The notes: generated from the sequence alone by a model not told the origin. 8,029 nt of DNA from JAENVT01 sp031412355 (GCA_031412355.1 JANOCR010000354.1:1-8029), one strand, 5' to 3'; positions 1 through 5,971 are shown, numbered from the stretch's first letter. Numbers and translations: made by a program.

Positions 1-1333
1 TCATGCCCGACAATGGGTTGACCTGGTCCATGAACTGCGACAGCTGTGACGTCCCGAAGAACTCCTTGATCGCGGCAACAACCGGGCGGATGTTGACCAG
101 CGTGGTCGGGGTGATTGCCTCGACGTCCTGGGTGGTCATGCGTTCACGAACGACGCGCTCCATGCGGCTGAGGCCGATGCGCACCTGGTTCTGGATCAGC
201 TCGCCAACACTGCGGATTCGGCGGTTGGCGAAGTGGTCCTGGTCGTCGAGGCGGTAGCCCGGCTCCTGCTTGACGAGGTGAAGCATGTAACTGACGGCCG
301 CGACGATCTCGTTGGGCCGCAACACGTCGGTGTCGTCGGGGTCGCTGTTCATGCTGCGCTTGGTCGGGTCGTCGCCCTCGCTGCGGAAGAACGAGCCGAG
401 TTCGCGGGTGCCCTTGCCGAACAGCTCGTCGAGCTTGGCGACCTCGCCGCCGAGCTTGCGGTCGAGCTTGTAACGGCCGACACGGCTGAGGTCGTAGCGA
501 CGGTTCTCGAAGAACGCGTTGCGGAAGTAGGCGCGGGCGGACTCGACTGTCGGCGGCTCGCCTGGGCGGGCACGCTTGTAGATCTCAACCAGCGCCTCGT
601 TCTGCGTCGGGGCAACGTGCTTTTCCTTCTCCCACTGACCTTCGAGGAAGTCGAACTGGGCGACGAAGCGCTCGAGGAAGCCGGGAGCGTGCTCTTCGTC
701 GTACCCGCATGCGCGGAGCAGGGTGAAGATGCCCATACGGCGCTTGCGGGCAACGCGGGTGCCGGCGGTGACATCCTTGCCGGGCTTGTGCTCGACGTCG
801 AACTCCAGCCATTCGCCGCGGTACGGGTGGACCGTGCCCTTGACGAGTTGGTGCTTGCTGAGGTTACGGAGACGGAAACGCTCGCCCGGCTCGAAGATGA
901 CGCCCGGGCTGCGCACGAGCTGCGAGACGACGACACGCTCGGTGCCGTTGATGATGAACGTGCCCTTCGGGGTCATCATCGGGAAGTCGCCCATGAACAC
1001 GGTCTGCTCTTTGATCTCGCCCGTGTTGCGGTTCATGAACCGAGCGCGCACGAAGATCGGCGCGCTATAGGTCATGTCCTTCTCCTTGCACTCGTCGACC
1101 GAGAACTTCGGCGGCGGGCGCAGGTCTTCGTCGTCGGGCTCGAACTCGAGCTCGAGCTGCAGGGCTTCACTGAAGTCCTTGATCGGCGAGATGTCGCGGA
1201 ACGTCTCGGCAAGGCCCTCGTTCAAGAACCACTCGAAGCTCTCGCGTTGGACCGCGATCAGATCGGGCAACTCCAGTGGCTCAGACAGATTGGCGAACGA
1301 ATAACGCTCGCGGGACGTGGATCGAGAAGCCAC
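1..1333 (-). CDS. rpoB: RNA polymerase beta subunit, N-terminal 444 residues (3' end outside window)
   Basis: This is the beta subunit of the core DNA-directed RNA polymerase. Translation starts at a GTG (1331-1333), preceded by AAGGAG with suitable spacing, and reads MASRSTSRERYSFANL. The visible part covers the beta1 and beta2 lobe regions, including the conserved stretch GTERVVVSQLVRSPGV (residues 130-145). The window edge cuts the gene at residue 444, inside rifampicin-resistance cluster I: GTSQLSQFMDQVNPLSGM spans residues 427-444. The full-length protein is normally near 1,150-1,200 residues, so over half is missing, along with the active-site region. The residue aligned with E. coli N518 is Val438. 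The gene has its own promoter at 1452-1480 and is separated from rplL by two unrelated genes, so it is probably not co-transcribed with rplJL. The identification is secure. Confidence 0.98.
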   Translation of the reverse strand, partial: MASRSTSRERYSFANLSEPLELPDLIAVQRESFEWFLNEGLAETFRDISPIKDFSEALQLELEFEPDDEDLRPPPKFSVDECKEKDMTYSAPIFVRARFMNRNTGEIKEQTVFMGDFPMMTPKGTFIINGTERVVVSQLVRSPGVIFEPGERFRLRNLSKHQLVKGTVHPYRGEWLEFDVEHKPGKDVTAGTRVARKRRMGIFTLLRACGYDEEHAPGFLERFVAQFDFLEGQWEKEKHVAPTQNEALVEIYKRARPGEPPTVESARAYFRNAFFENRRYDLSRVGRYKLDRKLGGEVAKLDELFGKGTRELGSFFRSEGDDPTKRSMNSDPDDTDVLRPNEIVAAVSYMLHLVKQEPGYRLDDQDHFANRRIRSVGELIQNQVRIGLSRMERVVRERMTTQDVEAITPTTLVNIRPVVAAIKEFFGTSQLSQFMDQVNPLSGM

Positions 1334-1436
1334 AATTACTCCTTGGCAGCAGATGGGGCAGCAGGCGGTGAGACGGCGAACAGCAGTACTGGGGCGCGCA
1401 AGGTCAACTGGGCATAGCGATAGCAAGAGACAAGAC

Positions 1437-1477
1437 GCACGGCAACGTTCGATACTATCCGCAGAGCACGGCAACGT
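1437..1477 (-). repeat. Perfect 12-bp direct repeat around the rpoB promoter
   Basis: The sequence ACGTTGCCGTGC (minus strand) occurs twice, at 1466-1477 and 1437-1448, with a 29-bp start-to-start offset. The first copy overlaps the end of the -35 element and the spacer. The second covers the predicted transcription start. The -10 lies between them. This arrangement suits a pair of protein-binding sites or a small duplication. No known operator is recognised. Confidence 0.7.
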
Positions 1478-1480
1478 CAA
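1452..1480 (-). promoter_or_regulatory. Predicted housekeeping-sigma promoter of rpoB
   Basis: On the minus strand there is a -35 hexamer TTGACG (1475-1480), a 17-nt spacer and a -10 hexamer TAGTAT (1452-1457). The match to the TTGACA/TATAAT consensus is close and the spacing optimal. Transcription should start near 1445-1447, leaving a 5' untranslated leader of about 112 nt before the rpoB GTG. This is the best promoter sequence I can see in the window, and it explains how rpoB is expressed despite the opposing gene between it and rplL. It is predicted from sequence only. Confidence 0.75.
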
Positions 1481-1486
1481 CCGCAG

Positions 1487-1502
1487 CTGGCACATCTGCC
1501 AG
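1487..1502. repeat. 16-bp inverted repeat between rpoB promoter and hydrolase gene
   Basis: Arms CTGGCA and TGCCAG match perfectly across a CATC centre. The site lies 6 bp upstream of the rpoB -35 and about 150 bp upstream of the hydrolase start. It could be a dimeric-regulator site for either divergent gene, or chance. No family is recognised. Confidence 0.4.
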
Positions 1503-1638
1503 ACGGGATTTCGTGAGGGCGAACGGTAAGCCGGAAACCCGTTCCTGTCAAGGATTTCCGACGAAACCGCAGGTCACGGGGCGGCGCCAGACGCTTGACT
1601 GAGCTTTGGAGGGGCGGCAAGGATGGCGCAACTTCGAG

Positions 1639-1648
1639 AGGGATCCCT
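1639..1648. promoter_or_regulatory. Short palindrome at the hydrolase ribosome binding site
   Basis: AGGGATCCCT is a perfect 10-bp palindrome just upstream of the GTG start at 1652. Its left part (GAGAGGG) also serves as the likely ribosome binding site and supports choosing this start. A hairpin or a repressor at this point would affect translation or early transcription, but ten bases is short and may be chance. Confidence 0.3.
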
Positions 1649-1651
1649 ACA

Positions 1652-3019
1652 GTGGCCGTTGTCAGCACAGATGAACAGAGCGCTTCGACCGTCGAGGCGG
1701 GACGCCGGTTCCCCAGTGGCTTCCTGTGGGGCTCGGCCACGTCGTCGTACCAGATCGAGGGCGCGACAGCCGTCGAAGGGCGTGGTGAGAGCATCTGGGA
1801 CCGGTTCTGCACCGTCCCTGGGGCGATTTCGGACGGCAGCGACGGCGCCGTGGCGTGCGATCACTATCACCGGTTCGACGAGGACATCGCCCTCATGCGA
1901 CGCCTCAACCTCAACGCATATCGGTTCTCCATTGCCTGGCCGCGGATCCTGCCGGCGGGGCGTGGGCAGGTCAACGCCGCGGGACTCGACTTCTACGACC
2001 GGCTGGTCGATTCTCTGCTGGCAGCCGGCATTCAGCCGTTCCCGACGCTGTACCACTGGGACCTTCCGCAGGCTCTGGAAGACCAGGGCGGGTGGCCCGT
2101 GCGGGCGACGGCTGAGGCCTTCGCCGACCATGCAGAGGTGGTCGCGACCCGACTCGGGGATCGGGTCAACGACTGGATGACCTTGAACGAGCCCTTCGTC
2201 AGCGCCAACCATGGCTACCTCACCGGCGAGCATGCGCCAGGGCGCACTTCGTTGCCGGATGGCCTGGCCGCCGCTCATCACCTGCTCCTCGGGCACGGCA
2301 TGGCCATGGAGCGGATTCGTGCCGCATTGCCCGGCGCCAGAGTCGGCATCGTCTTGAACTTCACACCGGTCACACCAATCGGGTCATCGCCTGCTGCACT
2401 GGATCGCCAACAGATCGTCAACGACATCGAGAACCGGTGGTACGTCGATCCGATCGGTGGGCTCGGCTACCCGCAGTACACCGTCGACCGTCTCGGATGG
2501 GCGCAGCACGAGATCCGCGACGGCGACATGGACCTGATCGCCAGGCCTATCGACACACTGGGAGTCAACTTCTACACACGCCAGATGGTGGGGGCCCTCG
2601 ACGGCGAGCGCGATCCCCGGGGTGCACTGACAGCCATGGGGTGGGAGGTGCATCCGCCCGCGCTGGGGAACCTGCTTCGTGGCCTGCACAAGACCCACGC
2701 CTTCGCGCGCTACCTCATCACCGAGAACGGCGCCGCGATGCCCGACGTCGACGTCGTCGACGGGCGAATCATCGACCACGATCGGCTCGAGTACATCGCC
2801 GCCCATCTCGGTCAAGTTCACCAGGCGATGGAGGATGGTGTTCCGGTCGAGGGCTACTTCGCCTGGTCCCTGCTCGACAACTTCGAGTGGGCCCATGGCT
2901 ACGGCCCGAAGTTCGGCCTCGTGGCGGTCGACATGGAGACCCAGCACCGCACACCGAAGCAGAGTGCCCTGTGGTACTCCGAGGTGGCTCGGTCCGGAGA
3001 AATCCAACCCGCGAGCTGA
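1652..3019 (+). CDS. Glycoside hydrolase family 1 beta-glucosidase
   Basis: A retaining GH1 enzyme that probably hydrolyses beta-linked glucosides or related disaccharides, releasing the non-reducing sugar. With the GTG at 1652 it is 455 residues, the normal length for bacterial GH1. The frame is open upstream to a TTG at 1595, but GTG is preferred because GAGAGGG precedes it and the family fold begins soon after. Visible family features: the N-terminal FLWGSATSSYQIEGA (24-38, substrate Gln34); YHWDLPQAL (134-142, His135/Trp136); the acid/base motif TLNEP (177-181, Glu180); the nucleophile motif ITENG (356-360, Glu358); and the C-terminal substrate-binding SLLDNFEWAHGYGPKFGL (406-423). Catalytic residues are intact. 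There is no signal peptide, so it is probably cytoplasmic and acts on imported sugars. No transporter or sugar regulator is adjacent. The exact substrate cannot be read from sequence; beta-galactosidase or beta-fucosidase activity is possible. Confidence 0.95.
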   Translation: MAVVSTDEQSASTVEAGRRFPSGFLWGSATSSYQIEGATAVEGRGESIWDRFCTVPGAISDGSDGAVACDHYHRFDEDIALMRRLNLNAYRFSIAWPRILPAGRGQVNAAGLDFYDRLVDSLLAAGIQPFPTLYHWDLPQALEDQGGWPVRATAEAFADHAEVVATRLGDRVNDWMTLNEPFVSANHGYLTGEHAPGRTSLPDGLAAAHHLLLGHGMAMERIRAALPGARVGIVLNFTPVTPIGSSPAALDRQQIVNDIENRWYVDPIGGLGYPQYTVDRLGWAQHEIRDGDMDLIARPIDTLGVNFYTRQMVGALDGERDPRGALTAMGWEVHPPALGNLLRGLHKTHAFARYLITENGAAMPDVDVVDGRIIDHDRLEYIAAHLGQVHQAMEDGVPVEGYFAWSLLDNFEWAHGYGPKFGLVAVDMETQHRTPKQSALWYSEVARSGEIQPAS

Positions 3020-3030
3020 CCCCTCACCCT

Positions 3031-3076
3031 GTGGAGTGTTTCACGCCCACCTGGGTGCGCTGTCACACTCCACTAG
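3031..3076. terminator. Palindromic element copy A, probable bidirectional terminator
   Basis: The 9-bp arms GTGGAGTGT (3031-3039) and ACACTCCAC (3065-3073) pair perfectly. A second inner hairpin forms from CAC/GTG with flanking GC pairs (about 3045-3060). It begins 11 nt after the hydrolase stop, and its right arm overlaps the stop codon of the opposing acetyltransferase (3073-3075). Its place between two converging genes fits a shared terminator. No U-tract follows on either strand, so it is not a textbook intrinsic terminator. It is closely related to copy B at 3931-3980, in the same orientation. Confidence 0.65.
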
Positions 3077-3921
3077 CCCTCGCCGAGGCTGACGAGACCG
3101 GCAATGCTCTCGCGGCGGCCGGGCAACACACCGATCCCTCGACGCATGTGACGCAGGTCGCGCAACGATTCGAACCCGAGTCGCTGCAGCGTGGCGACGT
3201 GGCCGCTCTCGGGCGGAACGCCGATGCGCGGACGCCTCGGCCAGTCGAGCCTCAGGGCCGCCGTGATCAAGGTGATCAGCGACTCAGACGTGTCGGTGAC
3301 GACCGGCGCCAGTGTGGACTCCTGGGCGACCAGGAACCCGGCGACCTTCCCGCGTCGCCGCAGCACCAGAGCCCGGCCGGGATGTTGTTCGATCACCTTT
3401 GCCAAGAGATCGCGGCGCGACCCTCCGAATCGCGGCGTGTCGAATCGCACGATGTCGTCGAGGTCATCGGCGGTCAGTGGCTCGCACACATCGTCACCGG
3501 CGACGCCGATGTAACCGCCTGCATGTTCCATCACGCGAGTCACTCCGTGGTCGGCGAAGCCCATGCGTTCGTACACCGGGGCGCCGGCAGCCGAGGCGTC
3601 GAGTACCGGGGCACAACCGTGGCCGGTCAGCACGACGCTGAGGTACTCGGTGATGCTCGTCGCGATGCCGCGGCGCTCGAAACCCGGCGATGTCGCCACC
3701 AACCCGATCCATCCGAAACCGCCGTCGGAGTAGGCGACGCAGCAACCGGTACCGACTACCGATCCATCAATCTCCACCACGACCAGGCCGTCGGGTTGCA
3801 CCTCGGCGAAACGGTCGATCGCTGAACGAAACGACGGCACCCCGTACGCCTTCTGCATGACGGCATTCATCGCCTCCAGCGTGGCCGGTTCCGCGGCAAT
3901 ATCGACACGGCGCGGCGTCAC
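3073..3921 (-). CDS. Tandem-domain GNAT family N-acetyltransferase
   Basis: Likely transfers an acyl group from acetyl-CoA to an amine; the substrate is unknown. With the GTG at 3921 the protein has 282 residues. The N-terminal GNAT domain (about 5-138) shows the acetyl-CoA binding motif, with RRGIA at 83-87 after VATSPGF, and the VYERMGF strand-helix with Tyr117. The C-terminal half (about 140-282) resembles the second, YitH/HolE-like GNAT domain (Acetyltransf_18): GKVAGFLVAQ, then a VPPESGHVATLQRLGF segment and a Met-rich end. An upstream GTG at 3972 would give 299 residues but lies inside palindromic copy B, so its extra residues would come from the repeat. Neither start has a good ribosome binding site. 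The gene faces the hydrolase tail to tail, and its stop codon lies in copy A. It is not part of the classical ribosomal cluster and may have been inserted. Confidence 0.85.
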   Translation of the reverse strand: MTPRRVDIAAEPATLEAMNAVMQKAYGVPSFRSAIDRFAEVQPDGLVVVEIDGSVVGTGCCVAYSDGGFGWIGLVATSPGFERRGIATSITEYLSVVLTGHGCAPVLDASAAGAPVYERMGFADHGVTRVMEHAGGYIGVAGDDVCEPLTADDLDDIVRFDTPRFGGSRRDLLAKVIEQHPGRALVLRRRGKVAGFLVAQESTLAPVVTDTSESLITLITAALRLDWPRRPRIGVPPESGHVATLQRLGFESLRDLRHMRRGIGVLPGRRESIAGLVSLGEG

Positions 3922-3927
3922 GCCGAG

Positions 3928-3933
3928 ATCGTA
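3928..3933 (-). promoter_or_regulatory. Possible -10 element for a leaderless acetyltransferase transcript
   Basis: TACGAT fits the TANNNT pattern and lies exactly 6 nt before the GTG at 3921, so transcription could start at the start codon itself. Leaderless mRNAs of this type are common in actinobacteria. No -35 match is present, and the element touches the outer arm of copy B. This is a weak prediction. Confidence 0.3.
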
Positions 3934-3980
3934 GTGGAGTGTTTCGCGCCACCCCGGGTGGGCCCGAGACACTCCACTAC
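3931..3980. terminator. Palindromic element copy B, probable terminator of the rplJL transcript
   Basis: Twelve perfect outer base pairs join GTAGTGGAGTGT (3931-3942) and ACACTCCACTAC (3969-3980). The stem continues inward with a G-U pair, more GC pairs, one mismatch and one bulge, to a loop near 3954-3956. It starts 11 nt after the rplL stop codon, where the end of the ribosomal operon is expected. There is no U-tract. The same element recurs as copy A at 3031-3076, with shared blocks GTGGAGTGTTTC, a central CACC/GGGTG, and ACACTCCACTA. Confidence 0.7.
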
Positions 3981-3991
3981 AGCTTGCTGTC

Positions 3992-4381
3992 TTACTTGAC
4001 TTCGACCGAGGCGCCAGCTTCGACGAGCTTGGTCTTCGCGGCCTCCGCCGCTTCTTTCGTGGCCTTCTCGAGGACGGGCTTCGGGGCGCCGTCGACGAGA
4101 TCCTTTGCTTCTTTCAGGCCAAGGCTGGTCAGCTCGCGCACGACCTTGATGACCTGGATCTTCTGGGCTCCGGCCTCGGTGAGAACGACGTCGAATTCGT
4201 CCTTCTCCTCCTCGGCGGGGGCTGCGGCTGCACCGCCGGCACCACCGGCGGCAGCGACAGCTACCGGGGCCGCGGCAGTGACGCCGAACTTCTCTTCGAA
4301 CGCATCGAGCAGTTCCTTGAGCTCGATGACAGTCATACCTGAAATAGCGTCGAGGACGTCGTCCTTGCTGAGTGTTGCCAT
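3992..4381 (-). CDS. rplL: 50S ribosomal protein L7/L12
   Basis: The stalk protein of the large subunit. Dimers bound to L10 recruit and stimulate the translational GTPases EF-Tu, EF-G, IF2 and RF3. It has 129 residues, typical for the family. The N-terminal dimerisation domain (about 1-34) is followed by a flexible Ala/Gly/Pro-rich hinge (about 35-56), then the acidic EEEKDEFDVVL entry into the C-terminal factor-binding domain, with KIQVIKVVRELTSLGLKEAKDLVD at about 74-97. The ATG start has AAGGAG upstream. It lies 62 nt downstream of rplJ and is surely co-transcribed with it. Hairpin copy B follows the stop by 11 nt, so the operon probably ends here rather than continuing to rpoB. Confidence 0.98.
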   Translation of the reverse strand: MATLSKDDVLDAISGMTVIELKELLDAFEEKFGVTAAAPVAVAAAGGAGGAAAAPAEEEKDEFDVVLTEAGAQKIQVIKVVRELTSLGLKEAKDLVDGAPKPVLEKATKEAAEAAKTKLVEAGASVEVK

Positions 4382-4443
4382 GGTGATTCTCCTTACAAGA
4401 GTGTGTTGTGAATTCGGTTGTTGGGTTGAACGAAGCCAGCCGG

Positions 4444-4980
4444 TCAGGCTGCCTGCTCTTTCTGATCGATGAGGGCCTTGAGGCCGTATGCGAAGTTGCG
4501 GGGCAGCGCTTGCAGCAGGCCGGCGGTCTTCACCAGCGGAGCTTGGAAGGCTCCGGCAAGCATTGCCAGCAGCACGTCGCGGCTCGGAAGATCGGCGAGA
4601 CCTTCGATGTCTTTCACCGACATCGTCTTGCCGCCCATCGCCCCACCCTTGATGATCAAGAATGGGTTGGTCTTGGCTGCGTCTTTCAGAGCCTTGGCAA
4701 CGCCTGCGGCGTCGCCGCTGACGAAGGTGATCGCGCTGGGTCCGACGAGCAGATCGGCGAGACCGTCGATGCCCGCCTTCTCAGCGCCGAAGCGAGCCAA
4801 TGTGTTCTTGTACACCTTGTACTCGCCGCCGCTGTTGCGCAGTTGACGACGCAACGTCGCCAGTTGGCCGACGCTCATGCCGCGGTACTCGGTGATAATC
4901 GCCGCGTCGGCTGCAGTGAGCTTGGCGGAGACCTCGTCGACCACGGCTACTTTCTCGGCACGGGGGTTCTCAGTTGTCAT
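4444..4980 (-). CDS. rplJ: 50S ribosomal protein L10
   Basis: L10 anchors the L7/L12 dimers to 23S rRNA at the stalk base. The protein has 178 residues. The N-terminal rRNA-binding domain includes ITEYRGMSVGQLATLRRQLR (29-48) and YKVYKNTLA (54-62). The C-terminal part contains the alanine/leucine-rich helix that binds L7/L12 dimers. The ATG at 4980 is chosen because AGGAGG (4986-4991) stands 5 nt upstream; an in-frame GTG two codons earlier overlaps that ribosome binding site and is unlikely. The long untranslated leader before the gene matches the known control of this operon, in which L10 or the L10-L12 complex binds its own mRNA and represses translation. Confidence 0.98.
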   Translation of the reverse strand: MTTENPRAEKVAVVDEVSAKLTAADAAIITEYRGMSVGQLATLRRQLRNSGGEYKVYKNTLARFGAEKAGIDGLADLLVGPSAITFVSGDAAGVAKALKDAAKTNPFLIIKGGAMGGKTMSVKDIEGLADLPSRDVLLAMLAGAFQAPLVKTAGLLQALPRNFAYGLKALIDQKEQAA

Positions 4981-4991
4981 GTACACCTCCT

Positions 4992-5177
4992 CTCGCTTCT
5001 ACTCAGATGCTCGCTTTGCAGCGAACACCGGAGGAGCGAGGCACTGGTGCCATGACTCGATCACGTGTTCACCTCGGCTGGTGGGGCGAACCCATTGTCC
5101 CGTGAGGGACCAGCGGTCTTTGGCGAGCGATTGCTTTGGTTGTGCGGCAACGCTATCGGCGAATTTCGCCGGTAGGT
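4992..5177 (-). promoter_or_regulatory. rplJ 5' untranslated region, L10-leader-like RNA
   Basis: The gap between rplA and rplJ (about 190 nt) is by far the longest within the ribosomal run. On the minus strand, GCTGGT (5109-5114) can pair with ACCAGC (5077-5082) to close a three-way junction. One branch is CCC-TCAC-GGG and the other GGG-TTCGC-CCC. Downstream lies the hairpin TCGCT-GCAA-AGCGA (5011-5024), with a GNRA-type tetraloop. CTCCTC (5031-5036) can pair with GAGGAG of the ribosome binding site (4987-4992), enclosing that hairpin. L10 leaders are a known autoregulatory RNA class. The position and fold agree, but I have not matched this sequence to a covariance model. Confidence 0.6.
5157..5171 (-). 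repeat. Hairpin just after rplA
   Basis: CGGCG and CGCCG arms enclose AAATT, and as DNA the palindrome extends to 7 bp per arm around one central base. It starts 6 nt past the rplA stop codon. No U-tract follows, so it may be a processing or 3'-end-protecting structure, or a partial attenuator between rplA and rplJ. Confidence 0.4.
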
Positions 5178-5894
5178 CTACTGCTTGAAGTCCGGGTGTC
5201 CGACCTCGGGGCGCAGTCGGTTGGTGTCGACCTTGATGCCAGGGCCCATAGTCGACGAGACCGAGATCTTGCGCAGGTAACGACCCTTTGCCGATGCCGG
5301 CTTGGCGCGCTGCAACTCGTCGAGCACGGCGCGGAAGTTTCGCTCCAACGCGGCCGGCTCGAAGCTGGACTTGCCGATCGTGACGTGCACGTTGCCATAA
5401 CGGTCGGTGCGGTACTCGACCTTGCCGCCCTTGAACTCGGCAACTGCACGGCCGACGTCTTGGGTAACGGTGCCGGTCTTCGGGTTTGGCATGAGACCAC
5501 GCGGGCCCAGCACGCGGCCGAGACGACCGACGAGCGGCATCATGTCGGGCGTGGCAATGGCCAGGTCGAAGTCCATTTTTCCCTTTTGGATCTCTTCTGC
5601 CAGATCGTCGGCGCCGACGATGTCGGCACCAGCGTCGCGCGCCGCTTGGGCTGCTTCGCCCGAGGCGAACACGGCGACCCTGACGGTCTTGCCCGTGCCC
5701 TCCGGAAGAGCCACGGTGCCGCGAACCATCTGATCGGCCTTGCGAGGATCGACGCCGAGGCGGATGGCGACATCGACGCCCTCGTCGAACGTGCCCTTGG
5801 CCAGGGACTTGGCCAGAGCCACGGCCTCGGTGGGCGTGAACAACTGGTCACGGTCGAAGGCCTTGACCGAATCTGCGTACTTCTTTCCTGACAT
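5178..5894 (-). CDS. rplA: 50S ribosomal protein L1
   Basis: L1 forms the mobile stalk of the large subunit that helps release deacylated tRNA from the E site. In many bacteria it also represses its own operon by binding mRNA. The protein has 238 residues, the usual length. Domain I is split around the inserted domain II. The signature LGPRGLMPNPKTGTV is at residues 129-143, GGKVEYRTDRYGNVHVTIGK at 156-175, and the terminal domain I segment STMGPGIKVDT at 214-224. The ATG start is preceded by GAGGGAGA. It lies 77 nt after rplK in the usual rplKA pair and is followed by a small hairpin and the long rplJ leader. Confidence 0.98.
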   Translation of the reverse strand: MSGKKYADSVKAFDRDQLFTPTEAVALAKSLAKGTFDEGVDVAIRLGVDPRKADQMVRGTVALPEGTGKTVRVAVFASGEAAQAARDAGADIVGADDLAEEIQKGKMDFDLAIATPDMMPLVGRLGRVLGPRGLMPNPKTGTVTQDVGRAVAEFKGGKVEYRTDRYGNVHVTIGKSSFEPAALERNFRAVLDELQRAKPASAKGRYLRKISVSSTMGPGIKVDTNRLRPEVGHPDFKQ

Positions 5895-5971
5895 TGTCTG
5901 TCTCCCTCAGGGGTAGCGCCGCCGGGCGAGGTCATCCCGGTCGAGCGGTGTGCGTGTTGCGAATGGACTGC

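Larger units (their letters stand above)
1334..1651. other. 318-nt divergent intergenic region
   Basis: This spacer separates rpoB (minus) from the glycoside hydrolase gene (plus). It holds the rpoB promoter, the 12-bp direct repeat, the rpoB leader with its ribosome binding site, and the CTGGCA/TGCCAG inverted repeat. A TTGACT lies at 1595-1600 on the plus strand, but no convincing -10 stands 16-18 nt downstream of it, so the hydrolase promoter is not identified. Reading frames through this region lack family features and are not called as genes. Confidence 0.7.

Noticed and set aside
233..1417. 394-residue open frame on the plus strand opposite rpoB
   Set aside because: It is the antisense shadow of the high-GC rpoB reading frame. 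The product is a repetitive Ala/Val/Leu/Glu/Arg sequence with no family resemblance, and rpoB on the other strand is unambiguous.
1595..1624. Promoter for the hydrolase with TTGACT as -35
   Set aside because: At 16-18 nt downstream there is no TANNNT-like hexamer, so the match is only half a promoter.
1595..1651. Longer hydrolase start at TTG 1595
   Set aside because: The extra 19 residues lack family similarity, TTG is a rarer start, and the GTG at 1652 has a better placed ribosome binding site.
1574..2296. 240-residue open frame on the minus strand opposite the hydrolase start
   Set aside because: Antisense shadow of the hydrolase; no conserved motif and no supporting ribosome binding site.
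2437..3825. 462-residue open frame on the plus strand across the end of the hydrolase and antisense to the acetyltransferase
   Set aside because: It overlaps two well-supported genes, runs through palindromic copy A, and has the Arg/Pro/Ser-rich composition typical of out-of-frame reading in GC-rich DNA.
3031..3980. An insertion sequence or CRISPR array formed by the paired palindromes
   Set aside because: There is no transposase, no target-site duplication that I can define, and only two widely spaced copies, so neither label is supported.
5136..5891. 251-residue open frame on the plus strand opposite rplA, with similar long frames opposite rplK and nusG
   Set aside because: Shadows of ribosomal and nusG coding sequence; compositions are skewed and no family is recognisable.
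5922..5940. CCGGG/CCCGG inverted repeat in the rplK-rplA gap as an L1 binding site
   Set aside because: Five base pairs with a 9-nt loop in GC-rich DNA is weak, and the known L1 operator in other bacteria lies near rplK rather than here.
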